Shown: piece by piece, positions 51,256 through 59,419 of the stretch
Layout: every line of letters begins with the position of its first letter
Numbering within the stretch: position 1 is the first letter of the stretch
Assembly (NCBI RefSeq): GCF_004134825.1
Contig: NZ_SDPN01000006.1
Coordinates: 62,001 to 126,000, forward strand
Origin: Agromyces albus
GTDB lineage: Bacteria; Actinomycetota; Actinomycetes; Actinomycetales; Microbacteriaceae
DNA length: 64,000 nt
Direction of reading: 5' to 3'
Translations under genes and position numbers: made by a program
Notes under the pieces: model-generated
Told to the model about the DNA's origin: nothing
Databases searched by the model: none
The model's input: only the letters and a program-made list of their open reading frames with translations

Positions 51256-52173
51256 ATGCTCGACGACGACGCACTCCAGTCCGCCGAGGTCGGCGCCCTC
51301 CGGTCCGCCGGCGACGACACCCTCCAGTCGGCCGATGACGGAACGACGACGGATCTCGCGGTCGCGACGGACTGGCTCGATCACTGGCGCCTCAGCCTCG
51401 ACGGCGCCGTGTTCCAGACCGAGACCTCGACGCTCGCACCCGCGTATACAGCGACCGGGCAAGCGGTGATGCTGAAGATCTCGCACGTCGAGGAGGAGCA
51501 GCGCGGCTCAGAATTGCTCGCCGCGTGGTCGGGCCACGGTGCTGCACGCGTGCTCGAACATGAGGGCGACGCCGTGCTGATGGAGCGGGCGACCGGTCCC
51601 CGGTCACTCGCGCACCTGTCGGTGTCGGGGGCGGATGCAGCTGCCACCGAGGTGCTCTGCGCGACCGCAGCCGTGCTGCACGAGGCGTCCGCCGACGTGC
51701 TCGACTCCCCCGGGCCGCCCGACCTCGTGCCGCTTCGCACGTGGTTCCGCGATCTCTTCGCGCACGCCGACGAGCTCACGCCGTTCCACCGGCGCGGTGC
51801 CGACCTCGCCCTGGCGCTCCTCGACGACGAGCGTGACGTCGTCGCGCTGCACGGCGACGTGCACCACGCCAACGTGCTCGACTTCGGCGAGCGCGGCTGG
51901 CTCGCGATCGATCCCAAGGGCCTGCTCGGGGACCGCACGTTCGACTACTGCAACCTGTTCTGCAACCCGTCGCCGGAGCTCGCGCTCGAGCCCGGCCGCC
52001 TCGAGGCGCGGTTCGCCCAGGTGACGGATGCCGCCGGCTTCGAGTCCCATCGTCTCGCGCGCTGGCTCATGGCTTGGTGTGCCCTGTCGTCGACGTGGCA
52101 CGCGCTCGACGGAGACGACGCCGCGGCGGCATCCATGATCCGCATCGGCGAGCGCGCGCTCACGCTCGACTGA
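51256..52173 (+). CDS. APH(6)-like aminoglycoside phosphotransferase family protein
   Basis: The 305-residue protein matches the streptomycin 6-kinase fold: LMERATGPRSLAHLS, Brenner motif VALHGDVHHANVLDF and IDPKGLLGDRTFDYCNLFCNPSPEL. The family includes resistance enzymes and housekeeping small-molecule kinases, and resistance cannot be inferred from sequence alone. The first ~30 residues contain an imperfect repeat (DALQSAEVGALRSAGDDTLQSADDGT). It starts 2 bp after the polymerase gene. Confidence 0.87.
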   Translation: MLDDDALQSAEVGALRSAGDDTLQSADDGTTTDLAVATDWLDHWRLSLDGAVFQTETSTLAPAYTATGQAVMLKISHVEEEQRGSELLAAWSGHGAARVLEHEGDAVLMERATGPRSLAHLSVSGADAAATEVLCATAAVLHEASADVLDSPGPPDLVPLRTWFRDLFAHADELTPFHRRGADLALALLDDERDVVALHGDVHHANVLDFGERGWLAIDPKGLLGDRTFDYCNLFCNPSPELALEPGRLEARFAQVTDAAGFESHRLARWLMAWCALSSTWHALDGDDAAAASMIRIGERALTLD

Positions 52174-52226
52174 CCCGCACCCGCCCGCCGCCCGCCCGGG
52201 GCGAACGAGAACGGGGGCGCGCGAGG

Positions 52227-53534
52227 TCAGGGGGTGAGCACGACGGGGGGCATCGTCGCCCACTCGCGCACGAGCTCCTCGCGCACGGTGACGCCCGTGC
52301 CCGGGGCATCCGGAACCCGAAGCTGGCCGCGGTGCTCGCCGGAGCCGAGCACGAACGGCTCGGTGACGTCTTCGGCGAAGTAGCGCGACGAAGCCGAGGT
52401 GTCGCCGGGGAGCAGGAATCCGGGCAGTGCCGCGAGCGCCACGTTGGCGGCCCGGCCGACCCCCGTTTCGAGCATGCCGCCACACCACACGGGAACGTCG
52501 AGGGCGACGCACGCGTCGTGCACGCGCAGGGCCTCGAGGTAGCCGCCCATGCGTCCCGGCTTGATGTTCACGACCGACGTGGCGCCGCGATCGATCGCGT
52601 CGACCGCCGTGCCGACGCCGAGGATCGATTCGTCGAGGCAGACGGGAGTCTCGCACGCCTCCGCGAGGCGGGCGTGGGTCGCGATGTCCTCTTCGGCGAA
52701 CGGTTGCTCGATGAGCAGCAGGCCGAACGCGTCGAGGCTCGCGAGCAGCGGGATGTCATCGGCGGTGTAGGCCGTGTTCGCGTCGACCTGCAACAGTCCG
52801 TCGCGGCCGAGGAGCTCGCGCACGGCGCCGACCGGCACGAGGTCCCAGCCGGGCTTGATCTTCAGCTTGATGCGCCGGTAGCCCTGCTCGACGTAGCCCG
52901 AGACCTCGTCGAGCAGCTCGTCGAGCGTGGGTGCGATGCCCACCGAGACGCCGCAGTCGACCCAGTCGCGCACGGCGCCGAACGCCTCGCCCATCGATCG
53001 GCCCTGGGCTCGGAGCTCGGCATCGAGCACCGCGGCCTCGAGGGCGGCCTTGGCCATGCGGTGCCCGGCCACGAACGCGAGCGTGCCCGAGACGGATGCC
53101 GCGAGCGGCACGCTCGCAATCGACGCCGCCGCCGCCGCGCGGCCTGCCGCGGTGGCGGCGCGCTCGTCGCCGGTCACGTGCTGCTCCCGATCGTCGACCC
53201 ACATGCCCACCGAGTGCGAGGGGTCGTCGATGAGCACGCCGGCCATGCGGCCGTCGGCCTCGAACTCCGCGGCGTGGCGCCGCAACAGCGCCGGCGCCAG
53301 GTAGCGTTCGATGACGGATGCCGCACCGTCGACGTACTCCCCCGAGTAGAACGGGTCGCGGCCGGCGACGCACTCGCCCCAGCCCTCGCCCGCGTCGGTC
53401 ACGACGTGCACGAGGAGCACCTCGCGCACGGTCTCGCGCCCGAAGGACGTCTCGAACGGCCGCACGAGAGGCACCTCGAGGCGGTGCAACTCGATGCGCT
53501 CGATCTTGGGCACTGGGTTCGTCGGCTCGGTCAT
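52227..53534 (-). CDS. o-Succinylbenzoate synthase / N-succinylamino acid racemase (enolase superfamily)
   Basis: The 435-residue enzyme has the muconate-lactonising subgroup motifs: K-x-K in RRIKLKIKPGW, metal ligands in LLQVDANTAY, LLLIEQPFAEED and CLDESI, and the second base in VVNIKPGRMGG. OSBS makes a menaquinone precursor; NSAR racemises N-succinyl amino acids. No men genes are near and a COG3375-type GNAT gene overlaps, which is the known NSAR context. A ~45-residue insertion (SVGMWVDDREQHVTGDERAA...) lies in the capping region. ATG 53534 overlaps the GNAT stop. Confidence 0.9.
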   Translation of the reverse strand: MTEPTNPVPKIERIELHRLEVPLVRPFETSFGRETVREVLLVHVVTDAGEGWGECVAGRDPFYSGEYVDGAASVIERYLAPALLRRHAAEFEADGRMAGVLIDDPSHSVGMWVDDREQHVTGDERAATAAGRAAAAASIASVPLAASVSGTLAFVAGHRMAKAALEAAVLDAELRAQGRSMGEAFGAVRDWVDCGVSVGIAPTLDELLDEVSGYVEQGYRRIKLKIKPGWDLVPVGAVRELLGRDGLLQVDANTAYTADDIPLLASLDAFGLLLIEQPFAEEDIATHARLAEACETPVCLDESILGVGTAVDAIDRGATSVVNIKPGRMGGYLEALRVHDACVALDVPVWCGGMLETGVGRAANVALAALPGFLLPGDTSASSRYFAEDVTEPFVLGSGEHRGQLRVPDAPGTGVTVREELVREWATMPPVVLTP

Positions 53535-54394
53535 GGTGCCTCCCGGTCGGGGTCGTCGCGGGTGAAGACGTAGTCGCCGTTCGCGTCGAGCTCGGCGCGG
53601 AGGCGGCCGTCGGCGAGCGCGGCGAACGCCTCGCGCGAGGCATCGCGCAGGCGTGCTGCAACCTCGGGATCTTCGGCCCGCACGCGCTCGTAATCGGCGA
53701 CGAGCGCGAGTCGGCCCTCGGCTCGCCACTCGGGCACCGCCCGGCGGGCGATCGCCCGAGCGGTGCGGCGGGAGTCGAGCCGCCACAGCACCTCGAACCG
53801 GTCGCTGCGGTCGGCGCCGGTGATCGCATCGCGCAGCTCGCCGTAGAAGTCGGGCAGGAACCGGTCGACCTCCGCGCCGAGTCGCACGAGGTTCAGGTGG
53901 GCGTTGCGCCGGATCAGCGGATCGTAGGTCCAGCGCATCTCGGTCACCCCGTGGGCGAGGCACACGGCGCGCTGGCGGAGCTTCAGTGCGACGCCGATGC
54001 CGCGCCCGCGCGCGCCGGGGTCGACGGCGTTCATGTGCGAGTGCAGGTGCAGTCCGCCGGTCCAGCCGAGGAAGCCGAGCGTCGCGCCGAGCGGCGTGTC
54101 ACCCGACGCGGTTGGCTCGGCGGCGGCATCCGGCCACTGGGTTGCGGTGTTCGGCCACTCGGTGGCGGGCACGGCGACGAGCAGGGTGTTGCCCGCGTGC
54201 TCGAGCGCCTGGAGCATCGAGCGATCGGCGCCGCGCCCCTCGCCCCACGTCGCCTCGAAGCGGGCGAGCACGCCGCCGAGTTCGCTCGGATCGGCCGGAC
54301 GGGTGTGGATGCCGCCGCGCGCGTCTGCGGCATCCGCCGTCGCCTCGGCCTCGGCGATGAGCGCCGCCGGCACCCGCTCGAGCGAGCTGTTCAC
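53531..54394 (-). CDS. GNAT-superfamily acyltransferase of the COG3375 type
   Basis: The 287-residue protein has FLGWTGGLHLHSHMNAVDPGARGRGIGVALKLRQRAVCLAHGVTEMRWTYDPLIRRNAHLNLVRLGAEVDRFLPDFYG (here cited in overlapping family blocks), the hallmark of a GNAT group found next to N-succinylamino acid racemases, where it is thought to succinylate D-amino acids. GTG 54394 overlaps the upstream stop and its own stop overlaps the racemase start, so all three genes are coupled. Confidence 0.87.
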   Translation of the reverse strand: MNSSLERVPAALIAEAEATADAADARGGIHTRPADPSELGGVLARFEATWGEGRGADRSMLQALEHAGNTLLVAVPATEWPNTATQWPDAAAEPTASGDTPLGATLGFLGWTGGLHLHSHMNAVDPGARGRGIGVALKLRQRAVCLAHGVTEMRWTYDPLIRRNAHLNLVRLGAEVDRFLPDFYGELRDAITGADRSDRFEVLWRLDSRRTARAIARRAVPEWRAEGRLALVADYERVRAEDPEVAARLRDASREAFAALADGRLRAELDANGDYVFTRDDPDREAP

Positions 54395-55665
54395 GCCAGC
54401 CGGTCTTCCACGTGCCAGGGCTGGCCGTAGCCGCCGTCGGACTCGGGTCGCGCCATGAGATCGAGGTAGGGCGCCGCGTCGAACGCCTCGGGGCCGAGCA
54501 CGCCGCGGCCCTGCCAGACGCCGGTGGCGAGCAGCTCGAGCGCGATGACGGGGTTCAGGGCGGTCTGCCACACGACGCACTGCGCGTCGTACTCGCGCAT
54601 CGTCCACTCGTTGTCGCTCACGTGGTAGAGATACGCCTCGCGGGCGCCGCCGTCGGTGCCGGTGCCCGTGACCCACACACCGGCGCACGTCTTACCCGTC
54701 ATCCGCGGCCCGATGGTCGCCGGATCGGGCAGCGATGCCGCCACGACATCGCGCGGAGCGACGTGCACGGGGCCGTCGTCGCTCCGCACCCGAACCGGCG
54801 TCGTCGAGTCGAGGCCCAGCATGTGGAGGGTGCGCAACACGTTGATGAACTCCGCACCGAGCCCGTACTTGAAGGTGACGCGCTTCGCGTCGATCCAGCG
54901 CGGCATGAGGAGCACCTCTTCGTGCTCGACGTTCACGCACTCGACCGGGCCGATCCCCTCGGGGAACTCGAACACCTCGGGCTCCGAGAACGGCGCCGTC
55001 GTGAACCAACCGGCCTCCTCCTCCCAGATGACGGGCGGGTTGAGGCACTCCTCGATGGTGGTCCAGATCGAGAACGACGGCGCGAAGATCTCGTTGCCCT
55101 CCTCGTCGGTGACCACGAGGTTCGCGCCGTCGCGCACACCGAGCTCGTCGATCTCGCTGAAGAGGTGGTCGGCGGCGAACCGCGCGAACACGTCGGAGAG
55201 GCCCGGCTCGACGCCCATTCCGACGAGGGCGAGGCGGCCCGCGGCATCCCAATCCGGGCCTTGCGCGAATTGGTCGTCGCCGAGCTTCACGCCCGTCTGC
55301 GTGTACGGGTCGGACGGATGCGGCTCGGAGAGGCTCATCGCCATGTCGAGATAGTCGGCCCCCGCGGCGAGCGCGCCCGCGAAGATCGCCTGCACGAACT
55401 TCGGCTCGACGGCGTTCATCACGTGGGTCGCGCCGTGCTCGCGGGCGACGGATGCCACGATGTCGGGATCGCTCGCATCGATCTGCGTCGTGGCGAAGCG
55501 GGCGGCCACCTCGTCGCCGTGCTTCGTCCGGATCCAGTCGACCGTGCGCTGCGCCCGCGACTCGTCGTAGTCGCTCACGACGAGGAGCTCGAAGAATCCG
55601 CGACGGGCCGCGATCTTGGCAATGGCGTCTCCGACGCCGCCGGCGCCGACGAGGAGGATCCGCAT
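54391..55665 (-). CDS. Saccharopine dehydrogenase-like oxidoreductase
   Basis: The 424-residue protein has the N-terminal Rossmann motif MRILLVGAGGVGDAIAKIAARRG and the saccharopine dehydrogenase fold (GATHVMNAVEPKFVQAIFAGALAAGADYLDMAM; GVEPGLSDVFARFAADHLF). It is related to lysine-pathway and carboxynorspermidine dehydrogenases. The substrate is probably an amino acid conjugate with a 2-oxo acid. It heads the operon with the GNAT and racemase genes. Confidence 0.88.
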   Translation of the reverse strand: MRILLVGAGGVGDAIAKIAARRGFFELLVVSDYDESRAQRTVDWIRTKHGDEVAARFATTQIDASDPDIVASVAREHGATHVMNAVEPKFVQAIFAGALAAGADYLDMAMSLSEPHPSDPYTQTGVKLGDDQFAQGPDWDAAGRLALVGMGVEPGLSDVFARFAADHLFSEIDELGVRDGANLVVTDEEGNEIFAPSFSIWTTIEECLNPPVIWEEEAGWFTTAPFSEPEVFEFPEGIGPVECVNVEHEEVLLMPRWIDAKRVTFKYGLGAEFINVLRTLHMLGLDSTTPVRVRSDDGPVHVAPRDVVAASLPDPATIGPRMTGKTCAGVWVTGTGTDGGAREAYLYHVSDNEWTMREYDAQCVVWQTALNPVIALELLATGVWQGRGVLGPEAFDAAPYLDLMARPESDGGYGQPWHVEDRLA

Positions 55666-55778
55666 CCCACGACGCTATCGTGGCGGGCCCGGCGAGTCGA
55701 TGCCGGGATGCGCGCAGCTCGCCACTCAGCTTCTCCCGGCTCGCCCCGACCGCCCGCCCCGCCGCGCCCAAACGGAGA

Positions 55779-55849
55779 TGCAGGAACTTCCGGGCGCTCG
55801 TCGGCGCGTCGCGGCCCGCAGACGACGCGCCTCGGCGCTTCTTCCTGCA
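55779..55849. repeat. ~71-bp two-stem palindromic element, copy C1 (3' of the DUF559 gene)
   Basis: Outer arms TGCAGGAA (55779-55786) and TTCCTGCA (55842-55849); inner stem GGCGCGTCG (55803-55811) with CGACGCGCC (55823-55831). It lies 17 bp beyond the stop of the DUF559 gene. Copy C2 lies upstream of the same gene. Architecture resembles copies A and B. Confidence 0.82.
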
Positions 55850-55866
55850 ACCCCGCGCGGCACACA

Positions 55867-56838
55867 TCACCCGAACACGTCGGGCAGCCCGCGATGCCGG
55901 CGCACGATCGCAGCGTCCTCAACCGTGCGCGCCACCGCCGCCAGCGTCATCTCCCAGTCCTCCAGCACGTGCCGCGCACTCGGCCTCACCACCGGGACGC
56001 CGAACACCTGGCCGATGAGCGTGCGATCCCGATCGGCGAGGAACTCGTCGGATCCCGAATGGAAGCCGCGGCCGTCGACCTCGAAGAGCACGCATCCGTC
56101 GACGACGCCGTCGTACCTGCCGAATCCCGCCAGGTCGACCTGCGATTCGATGCGGAAGCCGGCACGGGACATCCGTCGAACGAAGAGGCTCTCCACTCCC
56201 GACTCGGGCCTGCCGGTGAAACGATCGATGAGGCTGGCGCTGCAGTTCGGGAGCGACGCCATCAGGGCGTCGACCTGCCTCCGACTCAGGATCCGCTCGT
56301 GCAGGACGGAGTCGATCGCGGCACTCGCGTGTTCGGCGTCCATGCAGCGCAACGCCGCAACGAGAGCCGACTGCGGCGAGACGATCCAGTCGAGCGCTTG
56401 TCGCGGCGCGAACTCTCGTGCCCAATGCACCCGCGGCGCGGCATCCGATGCGAGACGGACGTCGCGTCCTCGACGCGTCGATTCACGCAGCGACGGATGC
56501 CACACGCCCGGGTTCCCGACCTCGATCAACTGTGGTGCGGAGGCCAACGCGAGCCGTGAGGCGGTGCGCGGAACCTGCAGGTGCAGGCAGTCGTCGATGC
56601 CCGACCACACGCCGAAGCGGCGGAGGGCGGAGTGGCATCCGATGCGGGCGCCGGCTGCGATCGCACGGAGCTGGTCTCGGTCGGCGAGCGGGGATGCGAG
56701 CCAGCCGTGGCGAGGTCGCCCGACGACGCCGGAGGTCACGGCAGCGCGCAGCGCTGTCTCTGAGAAGCCGCGAGCCCGCAAGGTCTGCGCGCGAGCAACG
56801 TGACCGAGCCGGGCGAGTTCCGTGAGGATGTCGGGCAT
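55867..56838 (-). CDS. AbiEi-like / DUF559 domain protein
   Basis: The 323-residue protein starts with an AbiEi-antitoxin-like winged helix (PDILTELARLGHVARAQTLRARGFSETALRAAVTSGVVGRPRHGWLASP). It ends with a DUF559/Vsr-like nuclease fold: GRPESGVESLFVRRMSRAGF, GFGRYDGVVDGCVLFEVDGRGFHSG and RDRTLIGQVFGVPVVRPSA. The glutamates and aspartates of the restriction-endonuclease-like core are present. ATG 56838 is used; the frame extends upstream into palindrome C2. Function is unknown; no partner toxin is adjacent. Confidence 0.82.
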   Translation of the reverse strand: MPDILTELARLGHVARAQTLRARGFSETALRAAVTSGVVGRPRHGWLASPLADRDQLRAIAAGARIGCHSALRRFGVWSGIDDCLHLQVPRTASRLALASAPQLIEVGNPGVWHPSLRESTRRGRDVRLASDAAPRVHWAREFAPRQALDWIVSPQSALVAALRCMDAEHASAAIDSVLHERILSRRQVDALMASLPNCSASLIDRFTGRPESGVESLFVRRMSRAGFRIESQVDLAGFGRYDGVVDGCVLFEVDGRGFHSGSDEFLADRDRTLIGQVFGVPVVRPSARHVLEDWEMTLAAVARTVEDAAIVRRHRGLPDVFG

Positions 56839-56938
56839 GACCGGCATCCTTCGGCACGGGCGCGTGTCGCGACGGCGAGGCCGCGTGGTGGCGGAAGACC
56901 TCGCGAGTTGTCCGCCACGGGAGGACGAGTGGTGGCGA

Positions 56939-57013
56939 GATGCAGGAACTTCCGGCGCCGGGGCGGCGCGGCGGCCGACGACACGCCGCGCGACCGGCAG
57001 AAGTTCCTGCATC
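56939..57013. repeat. ~75-bp two-stem palindromic element, copy C2 (5' of the DUF559 gene)
   Basis: Outer arms GATGCAGGAACTTC (56939-56952) and GAAGTTCCTGCATC (57000-57013) are a perfect 14-bp inverted repeat. The inner stem is GCGCGGCG with CGCCGCGC. It lies 100 bp upstream of the DUF559 start. With C1 it brackets the gene, giving a unit of about 1.24 kb. Confidence 0.87.
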
Positions 57014-57016
57014 GGC

Positions 57017-57084
57017 GAGGTGGGGATGAGGTGGGGATGAGGTGAGGTGAGGTGGGGATGAGGTGAGGTGGCGAGGTGGGGATG
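57017..57084. repeat. Degenerate GAGGTGGGGAT tandem repeat
   Basis: Mixed units of GAGGTGGGGAT and GAGGT run head to tail directly beside palindrome C2, up to the stop of the alditol oxidase gene. The strand bias (all purine-rich) could favour slippage. No coding role seen. Confidence 0.8.
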
Positions 57085-57087
57085 CCG

Positions 57088-58380
57088 TCAGGCCCCGAAC
57101 AGCACCCGCTCGGTGAACGCGTTCCGGAACCGGCCCATGGGGTCGTACTGCGCTGCGAGCGCGGTGAACGCGTCGAAGCGAGGGTAGAGCGGGGCGAGCG
57201 CCGCGGCATCCGCTGCGAAGAGCTTGCCCCAGTGCGGTCGTGCCTCGAACCCGGCGAGGGCTGCCTCGAGTCGCGGGAGCAGCGCGACCACCTCGGCCTG
57301 CACGGGTCGCCAGGTGAAGTGCAGCCCGACGACGTCGCGACCGAACGCGGGGCTCAACCAGAGGGCGTCGGCGGCGACCGTGCGCACCTCGCTCACGAAC
57401 AGCAGCGGCGCGATCTCGGCGGCGAGCCCGCGCACCGCCCCGATCGCCGCGACGGCCTGCTCGCGCGGCACGAGGTACTCCGACTGGAGCTCCTCGCCGT
57501 TCGAGGGCGTGAAGCCCATCCTGAAGTGCGCGAGCCGCTCGAGCCACGGGCCCGCGGCGCCGCCCTGTTCGGTGCAGTACTCCGCCGACACCCCGGGCAG
57601 CGGATGCCGAGGACCCGTCGCCGGGCGCGCACCGACGACGTCCGCGAGTGCCGGGCGGTCGCGGTCGGGCCGCCGCTTGACCCAGAGCTGATCGATGACG
57701 TCGGCGTCGCGCCAGGTGGTGAACAGGCTCACCGAATAGCCGAGCCCGGTCACGGCGTCGAGGTCGGCGAGCACGGCGTCGAGCGGAAGACGCTCGTACA
57801 CGGTCTGCTCCACCTGGAAGCTCGGCTCGATGTCGAGCGTCACGTGCGTGACGACACCGAACGCGCCGAGCCCCACCACGACCGCGTCGAAGTCCGCATC
57901 GCCGCGGCGGAGCGTCACGAGCTCGCCCCCCGCGGTCAGCAGCTCGACTGCGGCGACGGATGCCGCGAGCGAGCCGTTGCGATCGCCGGAGCCGTGCGTT
58001 CCCGTGCTCACGGCGCCTGCCACCGAGATGTGCGGCAGGGAGGCGAGGTTGCCGACCGCCCAGCCGGACTCCTCGAGCCGGACGGCGAGGTCTCCGTAGC
58101 GCAGACCGCCGCTCACACGCACGAGGCGTCGCTCGGCGTCGATCTCGATGTCGGCAGGCAGCGCCGCAGTCGACACGAGCAGGCCGTCGGTGTCGGCGAT
58201 GTCGTTGAACGAGTGCCTGGTGCCGAGCGGACGCACGCGTTCGCCGGCCAGTTCGGCGGCGGCGAGCAGGCGTCGCAGCTCGTCGAGGTCGCGCGGGGCC
58301 GCAACGCCGCGGGCGGCGTAGCGGAGGTTGCCGGCCCAGTTGGTGGCGCTCGGCTGGATCGTCGTGGGGGCGGGGGTCAT
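57088..58380 (-). CDS. FAD-linked alditol/xylitol oxidase-type protein
   Basis: The 430-residue protein is a VAO-family flavoprotein. RPLGTRHSFNDIADT holds the histidine that binds FAD covalently in AldO, ISVAGAVSTGTHGSGDRNG binds the pyrophosphate, and the C-terminal HWGKLFA matches the ALO-domain catalytic lysine region. Such enzymes oxidise xylitol, sorbitol or aldonolactones with O2, giving H2O2. ATG 58380 is chosen; ATG 58407 is in frame. It is preceded by a purine-degradation operon without a clear metabolic link. Confidence 0.88.
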   Translation of the reverse strand: MTPAPTTIQPSATNWAGNLRYAARGVAAPRDLDELRRLLAAAELAGERVRPLGTRHSFNDIADTDGLLVSTAALPADIEIDAERRLVRVSGGLRYGDLAVRLEESGWAVGNLASLPHISVAGAVSTGTHGSGDRNGSLAASVAAVELLTAGGELVTLRRGDADFDAVVVGLGAFGVVTHVTLDIEPSFQVEQTVYERLPLDAVLADLDAVTGLGYSVSLFTTWRDADVIDQLWVKRRPDRDRPALADVVGARPATGPRHPLPGVSAEYCTEQGGAAGPWLERLAHFRMGFTPSNGEELQSEYLVPREQAVAAIGAVRGLAAEIAPLLFVSEVRTVAADALWLSPAFGRDVVGLHFTWRPVQAEVVALLPRLEAALAGFEARPHWGKLFAADAAALAPLYPRFDAFTALAAQYDPMGRFRNAFTERVLFGA

Positions 58381-58479
58381 GGGGTCAAGCCTGCCGTACG
58401 TGTCCATCGCGGGCTCGGTTGACGCGCGGATTCCTCGCGACGACACGCACCTGGGCGAGATCGAGGGGCGCGGCATCCG

Positions 58480-59379
58480 TCATCGCAGCCCGCTCGAGAC
58501 GTCACCTCCCGAGAACAGTCCGCTCGAGAGCTGGCCGCTCGGGAACTGTCCGCGGGGAACCGGCTCGGTCAGGCGCACCTGGCGGTTCACGTCCTTGTAG
58601 AGGAGATAGCGGAACAGGCCCGGCCCGCCCGCATAACAGGCCTGCGGGCAGAAGGCCCTCAGCCACATGAAGTCTCCTGCCTCGACCTCGACCCAGTCGT
58701 CGTTCAGCCGGTACACGCCCTTGCCTTCGAGCACGAAGAGCCCGTGCTCCATCACGTGCGTCTCGGCGAACGGGAGCGAGCCGCCCGGCTGGAACGTCAC
58801 GATGTTCACGTGCATGTCGTGCGCGAGATCGTCGGGGTCCACGAACCGGGTTGTCGCCCATGCGCCGTTCGTGCCGGGCATCTCCTGGGGCGCGACCTCC
58901 GCGTCGCTCGTGAAGAACGACGTGGCCGTATGTCCCTCGAGTGGCTCGTACGCCTTGCGGATCCAGTGGAAGCTCGTGAGCGCCGCACCCTCGTTCGAGA
59001 TCGACCAGCGCTCCCCCGCCGCGAGATACGCGTAGCCGCCCGCCTCGAGCACGTGCCGCTCGCTCTCTCGCTCGAGCGTGAGGGTGAGCTCGCCCGACGT
59101 CACGAACACGACGCCCTCGACCCCGAGCTCCTGCTCGGGATGCTCCGCTCCGCCGCCGGGTGCGATCTCGACGATGAGCTGCGAGAACGTCGTCGCGAAC
59201 CCGGCGATGGGCCGGGCGATGATCCACGCGCGGGTGTCCGTGAAGCCCGGCAGGTTGCTCGTGACGATGTCGCGCAGCACGCCCTTCGGGATCACCGTGT
59301 AGGCCTCCGTCACGATCGCACGATCCGTGAGGAGCTCGGTCTGCGCGGGCAGTCCGCCCTGCGGGGTGAAGTAGCTCAT
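58480..59379 (-). CDS. allE: (S)-ureidoglycine aminohydrolase
   Basis: The 299-residue bicupin releases ammonia from (S)-ureidoglycine in allantoin breakdown. It has two cupin domains: GVEGVVFVTSGELTLTLE with HPEQEL before it, and VTFQPGGSLPFAETHVMEHGLFVLEGKGVYRL carrying the Mn ligands (E, H, H, Q pattern). The C-terminal end has a short QFPSGQLSSGLFSGGDVSSG repeat not usual in the family. It follows DUF6986 and malate synthase genes; its ureidoglycolate product leads on to the glyoxylate they use. Confidence 0.92.
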   Translation of the reverse strand: MSYFTPQGGLPAQTELLTDRAIVTEAYTVIPKGVLRDIVTSNLPGFTDTRAWIIARPIAGFATTFSQLIVEIAPGGGAEHPEQELGVEGVVFVTSGELTLTLERESERHVLEAGGYAYLAAGERWSISNEGAALTSFHWIRKAYEPLEGHTATSFFTSDAEVAPQEMPGTNGAWATTRFVDPDDLAHDMHVNIVTFQPGGSLPFAETHVMEHGLFVLEGKGVYRLNDDWVEVEAGDFMWLRAFCPQACYAGGPGLFRYLLYKDVNRQVRLTEPVPRGQFPSGQLSSGLFSGGDVSSGLR

Positions 59380-59419
59380 GGGCCCTCCTGATCGGTGATG
59401 GCCGCGGTGCGGCATCCGT

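Noticed and set aside
51256-52173. Confident call of streptomycin resistance
   Set aside because: The APH(6)-like family includes many housekeeping kinases; sequence motifs alone do not show drug modification.
52227-53534. Assignment as menC of menaquinone synthesis
   Set aside because: OSBS and NSAR share motifs; the overlapping COG3375 gene and lack of men neighbours make racemase activity at least as likely.
56839-57012. N-terminal extension of the DUF559 protein from ATG 57012
   Set aside because: It would translate palindrome C2 into a low-complexity Arg/Pro peptide; ATG 56838 begins the conserved domain.
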